From NCBI RefSeq assembly GCF_009733595.1, contig NZ_WOFH01000020.1:62001-126000 (forward strand): a stretch of 64,000 nucleotides of DNA. Direction: 5' to 3'. The translations under genes and the position numbers were made by a program. Positions 17,919 through 25,515 of this stretch are shown here, one piece after another. The DNA comes from Actinomadura litoris (GTDB lineage: Bacteria > Actinomycetota > Actinomycetes > Streptosporangiales > Streptosporangiaceae). Positions within the stretch are counted from its first letter, which is position 1, and each line of letters starts with the position of its first letter. Under the pieces are notes generated by a model that made no database searches, was not told where the DNA came from, and saw only the letters and a list, made by a program, of their open reading frames with translations.

Positions 17919-18659
17919 ATGACGGAACCCACTCCGGCGGGCGGCCAGGTCCGCCTCGACGAACTCATCAGCACGATCAAGAAGGTGCACCCCGACGCCC
18001 TCGAACAGCTCACCAGCGCCGTGCTCGCCGCCGAGCACCTCGGCGAGGTCGCCGACCACCTCATCGGCCACTTCGTGGACCAGGCGCGCAGGTCCGGCGC
18101 GTCCTGGACCGAGATCGGCAAGAGCATGGGCGTCAGCAAGCAGGCCGCGCAGAAGCGGTTCGTGCCGAAGGGGGCGACGCCCGACCTCGACATGTCGCAG
18201 GGCTTCTCCCGCTACACGACCCGCGCCCGCAACGTCGTCGTGTCGTCGCAGAACGAGGCGAAGGCGGCGGGCAACACCGGGATCGGCGTCGCGCACGTCG
18301 TGCTCGGCCTGCTCGCCGAGCCCGAGGCGCTCGCGGGCAAGGCGATCACGGCGCAGGGCGTGTCGCTGGACACGGTCCGCGAGACCGCCACGGCGGTGCT
18401 CCCGCCGCGCGCCGAGGAGGTCCCCGCGCTGGTCCCCTACGACGCGGAGGCGAAGAAGGTCCTGGAGCTGACCTTCCGCGAGGCGCTCCGCCTCGGCCAC
18501 AACTACATCGGGACCGAGCACATCCTGCTGGCCCTGCTGGAGTTCGAGGACGGGACGGGCCTGCTCAGCGACCTCGGCGTCGACAAGGGGACGGCCGAGG
18601 CGAACATCCTCGCCGCCCTCAAGCCGCTGATGGACAACGTCCCGGACGAAGAGGAGTGA
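17919..18659 (+). CDS. Clp N-domain protein with an N-terminal helix-turn-helix
   Basis: A 246-residue protein without an ATPase domain. Residues about 50-75 form a helix-turn-helix ('SWTEIGKSMGVSKQAAQKRF'). Residues about 90-240 hold two Clp-N repeats, the double-helical bundle that in ClpA/ClpC binds adaptors or substrates: 'ARNVVVSSQNEAKAAGNTGIGVAHVVLGLL' and 'FREALRLGHNYIGTEHILLALLEFEDG'. Such HTH-ClpN proteins are common in actinobacteria and lack an assigned role. Here the likely role is a regulator of its own gene, given the palindromic promoter. No SD is suitably spaced from ATG 17919, which agrees with leaderless translation. Confidence 0.85.
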   Translation: MTEPTPAGGQVRLDELISTIKKVHPDALEQLTSAVLAAEHLGEVADHLIGHFVDQARRSGASWTEIGKSMGVSKQAAQKRFVPKGATPDLDMSQGFSRYTTRARNVVVSSQNEAKAAGNTGIGVAHVVLGLLAEPEALAGKAITAQGVSLDTVRETATAVLPPRAEEVPALVPYDAEAKKVLELTFREALRLGHNYIGTEHILLALLEFEDGTGLLSDLGVDKGTAEANILAALKPLMDNVPDEEE

Positions 18660-18700
18660 GACGCCGATGAGTTCCGGGTGCGGCGGCGGTCGTACCCGGT

Positions 18701-19582
18701 ATGGAGACCCTCATCAAGGCCAACGGCGTGGACCTGTGCGCCGAGACGTTCGGGGACCGGGACGCGCCGCCGCTCCTGCTCATCGGCAACACGATGCTCA
18801 CCTGGCCCGGTGAGCTGTGCGAGGCGCTGGCCGGGAAGGGCGGCGGCCCGGCCAGGTTCGTGATCCGCTACGACCTGCGCGACACCGGACGCTCGACGAC
18901 CCTCACCCCCGAGGCCCCCGGCTACACGCTGCGCGACCTGGTCGCCGACGCGGCCGCCCTGCTGGAGGCCCTCGGCCTGCCCGCCGCGCACGTCGCGGGC
19001 TTCGGGGTCGGCGGCTGGATCGCCCAGCTCCTCGCGCTCGACCACCCGGACCGCGTCGCCACGCTCACGCTGATCGCGACGCGGCCGACCGCGCCCGGCC
19101 CGGCCGACGCCGACCTGCCCGAGCACGCGCCGGAGATCATGGCCCATTTCACGAACCCGCCGCCCGTCGACTGGACCGACCGCGCGTCCGTCGCCGCGGC
19201 CGCGGTCGAGAACGCGCGCCGTTTCGGCGGCGGCGGGTTCGACGAGGCGGAGGCCCGCGCCGCGGTCGAGGCGGTCCTCGACCGGATCGCCGCCCCGGCC
19301 GACGGGCAGGGCCGCGCGTACCGGGCGAACCTGATGGGGAGCACGTTCGCCGCGCTCGACTCCGGCGACCGCTGGCGCGAGCGCCTCGGCGAGATCACGG
19401 CGCCCACCCTCGTGGTCCACGGCGAGGACGACCCGTTCTTCCCGCTCGGCAACGGGCGCGCGCTGGCCGCCGAGATCCCGGACGCGCGGCTGGTCACCGT
19501 CCCGGGCATGGGCCAGGAGCTGCCCCGGCGGGCCTGGGACGTGATCGTCCCCGCGATCCTCCGGCACACCTCCGGAACCTGA
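18701..19582 (+). CDS. Alpha/beta-hydrolase homologue lacking catalytic Ser and His
   Basis: A 293-residue member of the RdmC/aclacinomycin-methylesterase-like hydrolases by overall sequence ('RYDLRDTGRSTTL', 'VVHGEDDPFFPLGNG'). The nucleophile elbow, normally G-x-S-x-G-G, reads 'GFGVGGW', so Ser is replaced by Gly. The catalytic His in the usual 'GMGHELP' motif is Gln ('GMGQELP'). The Asp of 'GEDDP' is kept. I checked both codons (GGG, CAG). The frame is intact, so this looks like a pseudoenzyme kept for binding, not a decaying gene. It starts 41 bp after the Clp-N gene and may be cotranscribed with it. Confidence 0.82.
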   Translation: METLIKANGVDLCAETFGDRDAPPLLLIGNTMLTWPGELCEALAGKGGGPARFVIRYDLRDTGRSTTLTPEAPGYTLRDLVADAAALLEALGLPAAHVAGFGVGGWIAQLLALDHPDRVATLTLIATRPTAPGPADADLPEHAPEIMAHFTNPPPVDWTDRASVAAAAVENARRFGGGGFDEAEARAAVEAVLDRIAAPADGQGRAYRANLMGSTFAALDSGDRWRERLGEITAPTLVVHGEDDPFFPLGNGRALAAEIPDARLVTVPGMGQELPRRAWDVIVPAILRHTSGT

Positions 19583-19642
19583 TCGCGCGAGCGGCCCGAT
19601 AACCGGTCGCCCGAGCGGCGCGTCCTCTGGTGGAGTGGGCCC

Positions 19643-20755
19643 GTGAATGCTCGACAGGGTGGCGCGGCGCTCGCCGGGGCCTTCCACGCCGATGTCGTCC
19701 GGCCGCTGCTGGCGCGGGTGATGCCGGGGCTGCGGTACGCGGCGGCGCGGCTCGGCTCCGGGTCGGACGTGCTCGGGCTCGACGACGCGATGAGCCGCGA
19801 CCACGACTGGGGCTGCCGCCTCACGCTGCTGGTCGACGACCCGGACGCGGTGCCCGGCATCGACCGGCTCCTCGAACGCGACCTGCCCGCCCGCTACGGC
19901 GGGCATCCCGTCCGGTTCCCGGTGACCTGGGACGCGGCCGACACCCACAACGTGGAGGTCGCGACCGTCGCGGACTTCTGTCGCTCCCGCCTCGGCGTCG
20001 ACCCGACGCGCCCGCCGGCGGTCGCGGACTGGCTCTGCCTGACCGGGCAGGCCGTGCTGGAGGTGACGGCCGGGCCGGTCTTCGAGGACACGACCGCGAC
20101 GCTGGCGCCCGCCCGCGCGACCCTGCGCCACTACCCGCCGGACATCGAGCGGTACGTGCTCGCCGCGTGGTGGCGGCGCGTGTCCCAGTGGATGCCGGTC
20201 GTCGGACGCACCGCGCGGCGCGGCGATGAGACCGGCTCGCGGCTGCTCGGCGCCCGCGTCGCCGAGGACCTGTGCCGCCTGGCGTTCGCGCTCTCCCGCG
20301 CGTGGATCCCCTACGCGAAGTGGCGCGGCACCGCGTTCGCGCGGCTGGACGTCGCGCCCTCCCTGGAGGGCCCGCTCGCGGCGGCGGTCTCGGCGGCGCG
20401 CTGGGAGGACCGCGAGGCGGCGCTCGCGCAGGCTGCCGAGCTGCTCGGCGCCCTGCAACGCGAGCGCGGCCTCCCCACCCCGGACTCGGTCGTGACCCCC
20501 TTCTGGGACCGGCCGTTCCGCACCATCGACGAGGCCGTCTGGGCGGGTCTGCTCGCCGACGTCCGCGACCCGGAGGTGGCGGCGCTGCCGCCCGGCGTCG
20601 GGTCCGTCGAGCAGTGGGCCGACGGCGTGGACGTCCTGACCTCCGGCGACCGCAGGGCCGCCCTGCGCGCCGCGTACCGGGCGTGGATCAGCCCAGCCGC
20701 AGCGCCAGGAAGAAGTCGACCCGGTCCTCAAGACGCGACAGGTCGCGACCGGTGA
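19643..20755 (+). CDS. DUF4037 nucleotidyltransferase-like protein
   Basis: A 370-residue protein with the DUF4037 hallmarks: 'LGSGSDVLGLDDAMSRDHDWG', where the Gly-Ser-Gly-Ser-Asp and Asp-His-Asp residues recall a nucleotidyltransferase metal site, then 'PVTWDAADTHNVEVATVADFC' and 'WWRRVSQWMP'. Its substrate is unknown. GTG 19643 has no strong SD. The last 68 bp overlap the convergent pucR gene, so the C-terminal Pro/Gly/Arg-rich tail ('APGRSRPGPQDATGRDR') may be a non-essential extension. Confidence 0.78.
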   Translation: MNARQGGAALAGAFHADVVRPLLARVMPGLRYAAARLGSGSDVLGLDDAMSRDHDWGCRLTLLVDDPDAVPGIDRLLERDLPARYGGHPVRFPVTWDAADTHNVEVATVADFCRSRLGVDPTRPPAVADWLCLTGQAVLEVTAGPVFEDTTATLAPARATLRHYPPDIERYVLAAWWRRVSQWMPVVGRTARRGDETGSRLLGARVAEDLCRLAFALSRAWIPYAKWRGTAFARLDVAPSLEGPLAAAVSAARWEDREAALAQAAELLGALQRERGLPTPDSVVTPFWDRPFRTIDEAVWAGLLADVRDPEVAALPPGVGSVEQWADGVDVLTSGDRRAALRAAYRAWISPAAAPGRSRPGPQDATGRDR

Positions 20756-22214
20756 GGTCCTCGATCCGCTGGATGCGGTAGCGGACCGAGTTCACGTGCA
20801 GGTGGAGCTGCTCGGCGCACCGCGCCCACGACCCGGAGTTCTGGAGGAACGTCTCCAGCGTCCGGACGAGATCGGCCTTGTGGACGTCGTCGTAGGTGCG
20901 CAGCGGGTCCAGCAGCCTGACCCTGAACATGTGCCGGACGTCGTCGGGCACGCTCGCCAGCAGCAGCACGTGCGTCGCCAGCTCGTCGTGCCGCACCACG
21001 CACACCGGGGCGGCGCGCCCCGCCGCCAGCCGCCGCGCGTACCGGGCCTCCTCCACGGCGCCGCGCAGCTCCCCGGCGGGGACGACGTCGCTGACCCCGA
21101 CGGCGAGGCCGCCGCCGTCGGCGAAGCCGGGGGCGAGCGCGTCCAGGGCCGGCTGGATCTCCCCGGCGAGGTCGCGTCCGGCGCCCTCCACCTGGACGAG
21201 CGCGACGGCCTCCTCGTCCAGCAGCCCGAGGACCGGGCGCGGGGCGGCCGGCACCTCGCCCAGCACCTCGCCCAGCACCGCCCGCAGCTCGCCCGGCCGC
21301 AGCGCCCCGCCCCCGGACGCGGCGACCGCGGCGAACCGGGCGGCCGCGTCCAGCCCGGACAGCTCCAGCCGCGGCGCGATCTCCTCCGCGCCCGCCGCCG
21401 CGGCGACCAGCCGCACCAGCTCCTGCGCGAGACGGCCCCCGACGCTGAGCCGGTCGTCGAGCCGGGCCCGCTCCAGCGCGACGATCGAGGCCAGCTCGGT
21501 GGCGAGCGCGCGGCGCTCGACGGACCAGTCGTCCACGTCGCCCTCGCAGGCCAGGAACCAGTCCGCGACCCGCGGCGTCGCCTCCCCAGCGACCGGGAAG
21601 ACCGACACGCCGGCGTGCGGGCGCGGCAGCCGGCGCGCGGTCAGGAACGCGCGGGCCAGGTCGGCGCCGTCGGGCACCGGCTCCGGGCCCGCGACCAGCC
21701 GCCCGGTGGGCGCCAGCACCCAGCACCGCATGCCGAGATCGCCGGACACCAGCTCCAGCACGGCGCCCAGCCCGGTGCCGCCCCCGCCCGCGTCGGCGAC
21801 GAGCCGCCGGTGCCGGTCGAGCACGGCGGTCAGGTCGGCGGCGCGGGCGCCCGACAGGTGCCGGACGACCTCCTCGGTGATCGTCGCGAACGCCACGTCC
21901 TCCGCCACCGCGAACAGCGGCATCCGGTGGGCGCGGCAGGCCGCCACGAGATCGTCGGGGAGCGCGCCGCGCGCCAGGCCCCCGGCGAGCGCGGACGCGC
22001 CCGCCGCCGCCAGCGCCCGCACGAACGTCTCCGAGTCGGCGGGGCCCGACCGCCAGACCAGGCCCGTCAGCACCAGCTCCCCGCCCCGCAGGTACCGGCC
22101 GGGCTCCAGCAGGTCGGTGGTGACGACCCAGCGGACCGCCCGGTCCAGTTCGTCCTGCCCGGTGACCAGCTCCAGCCGCGACTCGGGCAGGTCGAGCAGC
22201 GCGCGCAGCTTCAT
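20688..22214 (-). CDS. pucR: PucR-family transcriptional regulator of purine catabolism
   Basis: A 508-residue regulator with the three-part PucR layout: an N-terminal purine-catabolism domain ('LRALLDLPESRLELVTGQDELDRAVRWV', 'GGELVLTGLVW'), a central CdaR/GGDEF-like sensor, and a C-terminal HTH_30 domain ('LETFLQNSGSWARCAEQLHLHVNSVRYRIQRIEDLTGRDLS'). It diverges across about 130 bp from the urate degradation operon, which it very probably controls in response to a purine intermediate. ATG 22214 is the only start near the domain; its SD is weak. Confidence 0.9.
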   Translation of the reverse strand: MKLRALLDLPESRLELVTGQDELDRAVRWVVTTDLLEPGRYLRGGELVLTGLVWRSGPADSETFVRALAAAGASALAGGLARGALPDDLVAACRAHRMPLFAVAEDVAFATITEEVVRHLSGARAADLTAVLDRHRRLVADAGGGGTGLGAVLELVSGDLGMRCWVLAPTGRLVAGPEPVPDGADLARAFLTARRLPRPHAGVSVFPVAGEATPRVADWFLACEGDVDDWSVERRALATELASIVALERARLDDRLSVGGRLAQELVRLVAAAAGAEEIAPRLELSGLDAAARFAAVAASGGGALRPGELRAVLGEVLGEVPAAPRPVLGLLDEEAVALVQVEGAGRDLAGEIQPALDALAPGFADGGGLAVGVSDVVPAGELRGAVEEARYARRLAAGRAAPVCVVRHDELATHVLLLASVPDDVRHMFRVRLLDPLRTYDDVHKADLVRTLETFLQNSGSWARCAEQLHLHVNSVRYRIQRIEDLTGRDLSRLEDRVDFFLALRLG

Positions 22215-22245
22215 ATGCCCTAGTTAACTGGAGGAACGTACAAAA

Positions 22246-22261
22246 CCCCGCCTCGGCGGGG
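22246..22261 (-). promoter_or_regulatory. GC hairpin with a T-run between pucR and uraD
   Basis: CCCCGCC-TC-GGCGGGG forms a short stem. On the minus strand it is followed by TTTTGT, the look of an intrinsic terminator, 32 bp upstream of the pucR ATG. It could attenuate pucR, block antisense readthrough from the urate operon, or act as a DNA operator if pucR starts further downstream. Confidence 0.4.
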
Positions 22262-22342
22262 CGGCGCGGTTCGGATCTCCTGTCCCTCGACCCCGGTAGG
22301 GGCCCCTGTGTGTACTTCAGGGAGCGGATCGAGGAGGCGCGG

Positions 22343-22924
22343 GTGACCATCGAACGACCGGTCGGGGTGGCCGGGCTGGAGGTGCTGAACTCCCTGCCCG
22401 CCCGGGCCGCCCGCGCGGAGCTGCTGACCTGCTGCGCGTCCCGCCGCTGGGCGGACGAGGTCGCCGCCGGACGCCCCTACCCGGGCCTTCCCGCGCTGCG
22501 CTCCGCCTCGGCGGTCGCGCTCGCCGCGCGGGACTGGGCCGGGATCAGGGAGGCGCTCGCCGCCCACCCCCGCCTCGGCGACCGGCCCCACCACGAGCGG
22601 CCCCAAGGCGAACGGCCTCGGGGCGGCGACCGGGAGGCGGCGTGGTCGCGCGGCGAGCAGTCGGGCGCGGACGGCGCGGCGGCGGAGGTCCGCGCGGCCC
22701 TCGCGGCGGGCAACCGGGCCTACGAGGAGCGGTTCGGGCACGTGTTCCTGCTCTGCGCGACCGGGCTGGGCGCGGCCGAGATGCTCGCCGCGCTGCGCGC
22801 CCGCCTGGGCAACGACACCGGGACCGAGCAGGCCGTCGTCCGCTACGAGCTGACCAGGATCGTCGACCTGCGGCTGGCGAAGCTCCTCGACGTGATCGGC
22901 GAGGCGAACGGGAGGAACGCGTGA
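22343..22924 (+). CDS. uraD: OHCU decarboxylase
   Basis: Decarboxylates 2-oxo-4-hydroxy-4-carboxy-5-ureidoimidazoline to S-allantoin, the last step of uricolysis. The 193-residue protein has 'LEVLNSLPARAARAELLTCCASRRWADEV', the catalytic His region 'AHPRLGDRP', 'EQSGADGAAAEV' and 'NRAYEERFGHVFLLCATG', all diagnostic. GTG 22343 has GGAGG at the correct spacing; the frame is open 33 bp further up. An insert rich in charged residues ('HHERPQGERPRGGDREAAW') lies between the two conserved halves. It heads a nine-gene operon. Confidence 0.93.
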   Translation: MTIERPVGVAGLEVLNSLPARAARAELLTCCASRRWADEVAAGRPYPGLPALRSASAVALAARDWAGIREALAAHPRLGDRPHHERPQGERPRGGDREAAWSRGEQSGADGAAAEVRAALAAGNRAYEERFGHVFLLCATGLGAAEMLAALRARLGNDTGTEQAVVRYELTRIVDLRLAKLLDVIGEANGRNA

Positions 22925-23235
22925 GCCTTTCGACGCATGTGCTGGACGCGGCGCGCGGCCTGCCCGCGCGGGGCGTGGCCGTCCGGCTCGACCGGCGGGA
23001 CCCGGACGGGGGCTGGACGACGCTCGCCGAGGCCCGCACCGACGCCGACGGCCGGATCGGCGAGTGGGGCGTGCTCCCCGGGCCGGGCGTGCACCGGCTG
23101 ACCTTCGACACAGGGGGGCTGTCGGAGTTCTATCCCGAGGTCACGGTCGCGTTCACCGTCACCGACCCGGGGCGGCACCTGCACGTGCCGCTGCTGCTGA
23201 GCCCGTTCGCCTACTCCACCTACCGAGGGAGCTAG
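22921..23235 (+). CDS. uraH: 5-hydroxyisourate hydrolase (transthyretin-like)
   Basis: Hydrolyses 5-hydroxyisourate from uricase to OHCU. The 104-residue protein has the family N-terminal 'STHVLDAARGLPARGVAVRL' with the conserved His, the core 'TDADGRIGEW', and the C-terminal signature tetrapeptide 'YRGS' in 'PFAYSTYRGS'. GTG 22921 overlaps the uraD stop (GTGA), giving translational coupling. The typical length for the family is about 110 residues. Confidence 0.95.
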   Translation: MSLSTHVLDAARGLPARGVAVRLDRRDPDGGWTTLAEARTDADGRIGEWGVLPGPGVHRLTFDTGGLSEFYPEVTVAFTVTDPGRHLHVPLLLSPFAYSTYRGS

Positions 23236-23240
23236 CCCCC

Positions 23241-24107
23241 ATGGCCATCGTGCTCGGCCCCAACCGCTACGGGAAGGCGGAGACGCGCGTCGTCCGCGTC
23301 AGCAGGGACGGCGACGCCCACCGGATCAAGGACCTGAGCGTGAGCGTGTCGCTGTCCGGCGACATGGACGAGGTGCACCTGAGCGGCGACAACTCCGCCG
23401 TCCTGCCGACCGACTCGCAGAAGAACACGGTGTTCGCGTTCGCCCGCCAGCACGGCATCGGGGAGATCGAGGACTTCGCGCTGCTGCTCGCCCGGCACTT
23501 CGTCGACTCCCAGCGCGCGGTCGCCCACGCCCGGGTGGAGATCCACGAGTACGGCTGGGACCGGATCGCCGGGCCGCACTCGTTCGTCCGCGACGGCGGC
23601 GAGGTGCGGACCGCGCTCGTCCACAGCGACGGGACGGGCGGCGCCGAGTCGGTGGTGTCGGGGCTGACCGACCTGGTCGTCCTCAAGTCCACGGGCAGCG
23701 AGTTCCACGGCTTCGCCGAGGACGCCTACACGACGCTCGCGCCCACCGACGACCGGATCCTCGCCACGGCCGTGACCGCGCGGTGGCGGTACCGCGCGCT
23801 CGGGGCTCCCTGGGGCGAGTCCTACCGCGCGGCCCGCGCGGCGCTGCTGGGCGCGTTCGCCGGGACGCACAGCCTGTCCCTCCAGCAGACGCTGTACCAG
23901 ATGGGGCGCCGCGTGCTCGGCGAGCGGCCCGAGATCTGCGAGGTGCGGATGGCGATGCCCAACAAGCACCACTTCCTGGTCGATCTGAAGCCGTTCGGCC
24001 TGGACAACGACAACGAGGTCTACTTCGCGGCGGACCGTCCGTACGGGCTGATCGAGGGCTCGGTGCTCATCGACGACGCCCCGGACGCCCCATCTGCGTG
24101 GGTATGA
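23241..24107 (+). CDS. pucL: Urate oxidase (uricase)
   Basis: Cofactor-free oxidation of urate to 5-hydroxyisourate with O2. The 288-residue protein has two T-fold halves: 'LGPNRYGKAETRVVRV' at the start, 'VLPTDSQKNTVFAFARQHG' with the charge-relay Thr, 'VVLKSTGSEFHGFAEDAYTTL' with the conserved Phe, and 'MPNKHHFLVDLKPFGLDNDNEVY' near the end. The length fits bacterial uricases. It begins five bases after uraH. The gene order uraD-uraH-uricase follows the reverse of the reaction order. Confidence 0.95.
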   Translation: MAIVLGPNRYGKAETRVVRVSRDGDAHRIKDLSVSVSLSGDMDEVHLSGDNSAVLPTDSQKNTVFAFARQHGIGEIEDFALLLARHFVDSQRAVAHARVEIHEYGWDRIAGPHSFVRDGGEVRTALVHSDGTGGAESVVSGLTDLVVLKSTGSEFHGFAEDAYTTLAPTDDRILATAVTARWRYRALGAPWGESYRAARAALLGAFAGTHSLSLQQTLYQMGRRVLGERPEICEVRMAMPNKHHFLVDLKPFGLDNDNEVYFAADRPYGLIEGSVLIDDAPDAPSAWV

Positions 24108-24124
24108 CGGGTACGGGGGAAGAG

Positions 24125-25003
24125 ATGGAGTTCATGCGACCGGCCACCTGGGCGGACGCGCTGGCGGCCAAGGCGGAGCACCCCGGGGCGCTGCCCATCC
24201 AGGGCGGCACCGACGTCATGGTCGAGATCAACTTCGACGTGCGGCGCCCCGAGGCGCTGCTGGACCTGAACCGCGTCGCCGAGCTGACCGAGTGGGACAC
24301 CTCCGGCGGGCGGCTGCGCGTCGGCGCGGGCGTCCCGTACGCGCGGCTGATCAGGGAGCTGGGGGACCGGCTGCCCGGCCTCGCGCAGGCGGCCCGGACC
24401 GTCGGCTCCCCGCAGATCCGCAACCGGGGCTCGGTCGGCGGGAACCTCGGCGCCGCCTCGCCCGCCGGGGACTCCCATCCGCCGCTGCTCGCCGGGGACG
24501 CGGTGGTCGAGGCCGAGTCGGCGGCGCGCGGCGTCCGGATGATCCCGGCGGCGGAGTTCTACCTCGGCGTGAAGCGCAGCGCGCTGGAGCCGGACGAGCT
24601 GATCCGCGCGTTCTGGAGCGCCCCGGCGTCCGGCCCGCAGTACTTCTCGAAGATCGGCACCCGGAACGCGATGGTCATCGCGGTGTGCTCGTTCGCGCTC
24701 GCGCTGCACCCGGAGGAGCGCCGGGTCGGCACCGGTGTCGGCTCGGCCGCCCCGACCCCGCGCCGCGCGCCCGCCGCCGAGGCGTTCGCGTCCGCCGAGC
24801 TGGACTGGGAGGGGCGCGGCCCGCTGCCGGACGCCGCGTCCCGCCGGTTCGGGGAGCTGGTCGCGGACGCGGCGGCGCCGATCGACGACGTCCGGGGGAC
24901 CGCCGGGTACCGCAGGCACGCCCTCGCGGTGATGGCGCGCCGCACCCTCGCCTGGGCCTGGAACGACCACCGCGCCGCCACCCCGGAAAGGAGGGCGTCC
25001 TGA
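24125..25003 (+). CDS. FAD-binding subunit of a xanthine dehydrogenase-family enzyme
   Basis: The medium subunit (292 aa) of a three-subunit molybdenum hydroxylase. FAD-binding motifs are 'LPIQGGTDVMVEIN' near residue 25 and 'TVGSPQIRNRGSVGGNLGAASPAGDSHPPLL' near 100. The family C-terminal domain follows ('YFSKIGTRNAMVIAVCSFALAL'). Two starts are possible: ATG 24104 overlaps the uricase stop, and ATG 24125 has GGGGGA seven bases upstream; I prefer the latter. With the 2Fe-2S and molybdopterin subunits it should oxidise hypoxanthine/xanthine to urate, feeding the operon. Confidence 0.92.
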   Translation: MEFMRPATWADALAAKAEHPGALPIQGGTDVMVEINFDVRRPEALLDLNRVAELTEWDTSGGRLRVGAGVPYARLIRELGDRLPGLAQAARTVGSPQIRNRGSVGGNLGAASPAGDSHPPLLAGDAVVEAESAARGVRMIPAAEFYLGVKRSALEPDELIRAFWSAPASGPQYFSKIGTRNAMVIAVCSFALALHPEERRVGTGVGSAAPTPRRAPAAEAFASAELDWEGRGPLPDAASRRFGELVADAAAPIDDVRGTAGYRRHALAVMARRTLAWAWNDHRAATPERRAS

Positions 25004-25515
25004 TGCGCGTGACCATCACCGTGAACGGCTCGGCCGAGACCGTCGACGACGTGTGGGAGGGCGAGAGCCTGCTCTACGCGCTGCGGGAGCGGATGGGCCT
25101 GCCCGGCTCCAAGAACGCCTGCGAGCAGGGCGAATGCGGGTCCTGCACCGTCTATCTGGACGGCGTGCCGGTCTGCTCGTGCCTGGTCGCCGTGGGCCAG
25201 GCGCAGGGGCGCGACGTCCGCACCGTCGAGGGGCTGACCGAGGGGCCGCCCGGCGACGCGGGGGAGGCGCGGCTCGATCCCGTGCAGCAGGCGTTCGTGG
25301 ACGCGGGCGCCGTGCAGTGCGGGTTCTGCACGCCGGGGCTCATCGTCGCGTCCCACGACCTGGTCGAGCGCAACCCCGAGCCGTCCGACGCCGAGATCCG
25401 CGAGGCCCTCGCCGGGAACCTGTGCCGCTGCACCGGCTACGAGAAGATCCTGGACGCGGTCCGCCTCGCCGCCGCGCGTAAGCGGACGGCCGGGGGGAAG
25501 GCGGTGCGGTCATGA
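25003..25515 (+). CDS. 2Fe-2S subunit of the xanthine dehydrogenase-family enzyme
   Basis: The small subunit (170 aa) that passes electrons from the molybdenum site to FAD. The plant-ferredoxin cluster ligands are in 'CEQGECGSCTVYLDGVPVCSC', and the second cluster's in 'VQCGFCTPGLIVAS' and 'NLCRCTGYEKI'. ATG 25003 overlaps the previous stop (TGATG) and follows AGGAGG. No fused FAD or Mo domain is present. Confidence 0.94.
   Translation: MRVTITVNGSAETVDDVWEGESLLYALRERMGLPGSKNACEQGECGSCTVYLDGVPVCSCLVAVGQAQGRDVRTVEGLTEGPPGDAGEARLDPVQQAFVDAGAVQCGFCTPGLIVASHDLVERNPEPSDAEIREALAGNLCRCTGYEKILDAVRLAAARKRTAGGKAVRS

Noticed and set aside
17908-17922. Four-codon minicistron (ATG GTT GAC GCA TGA) overlapping the Clp-N start
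   Set aside because: The same bases fit a -10 element of a well-spaced promoter, which predicts a leaderless message that would not contain it.
18701-19582. The nearby hydrolase as a missing OleB of the biosynthetic cluster
   Set aside because: OleB-type enzymes need an Asp nucleophile; this protein has Gly there and follows a separate promoter.
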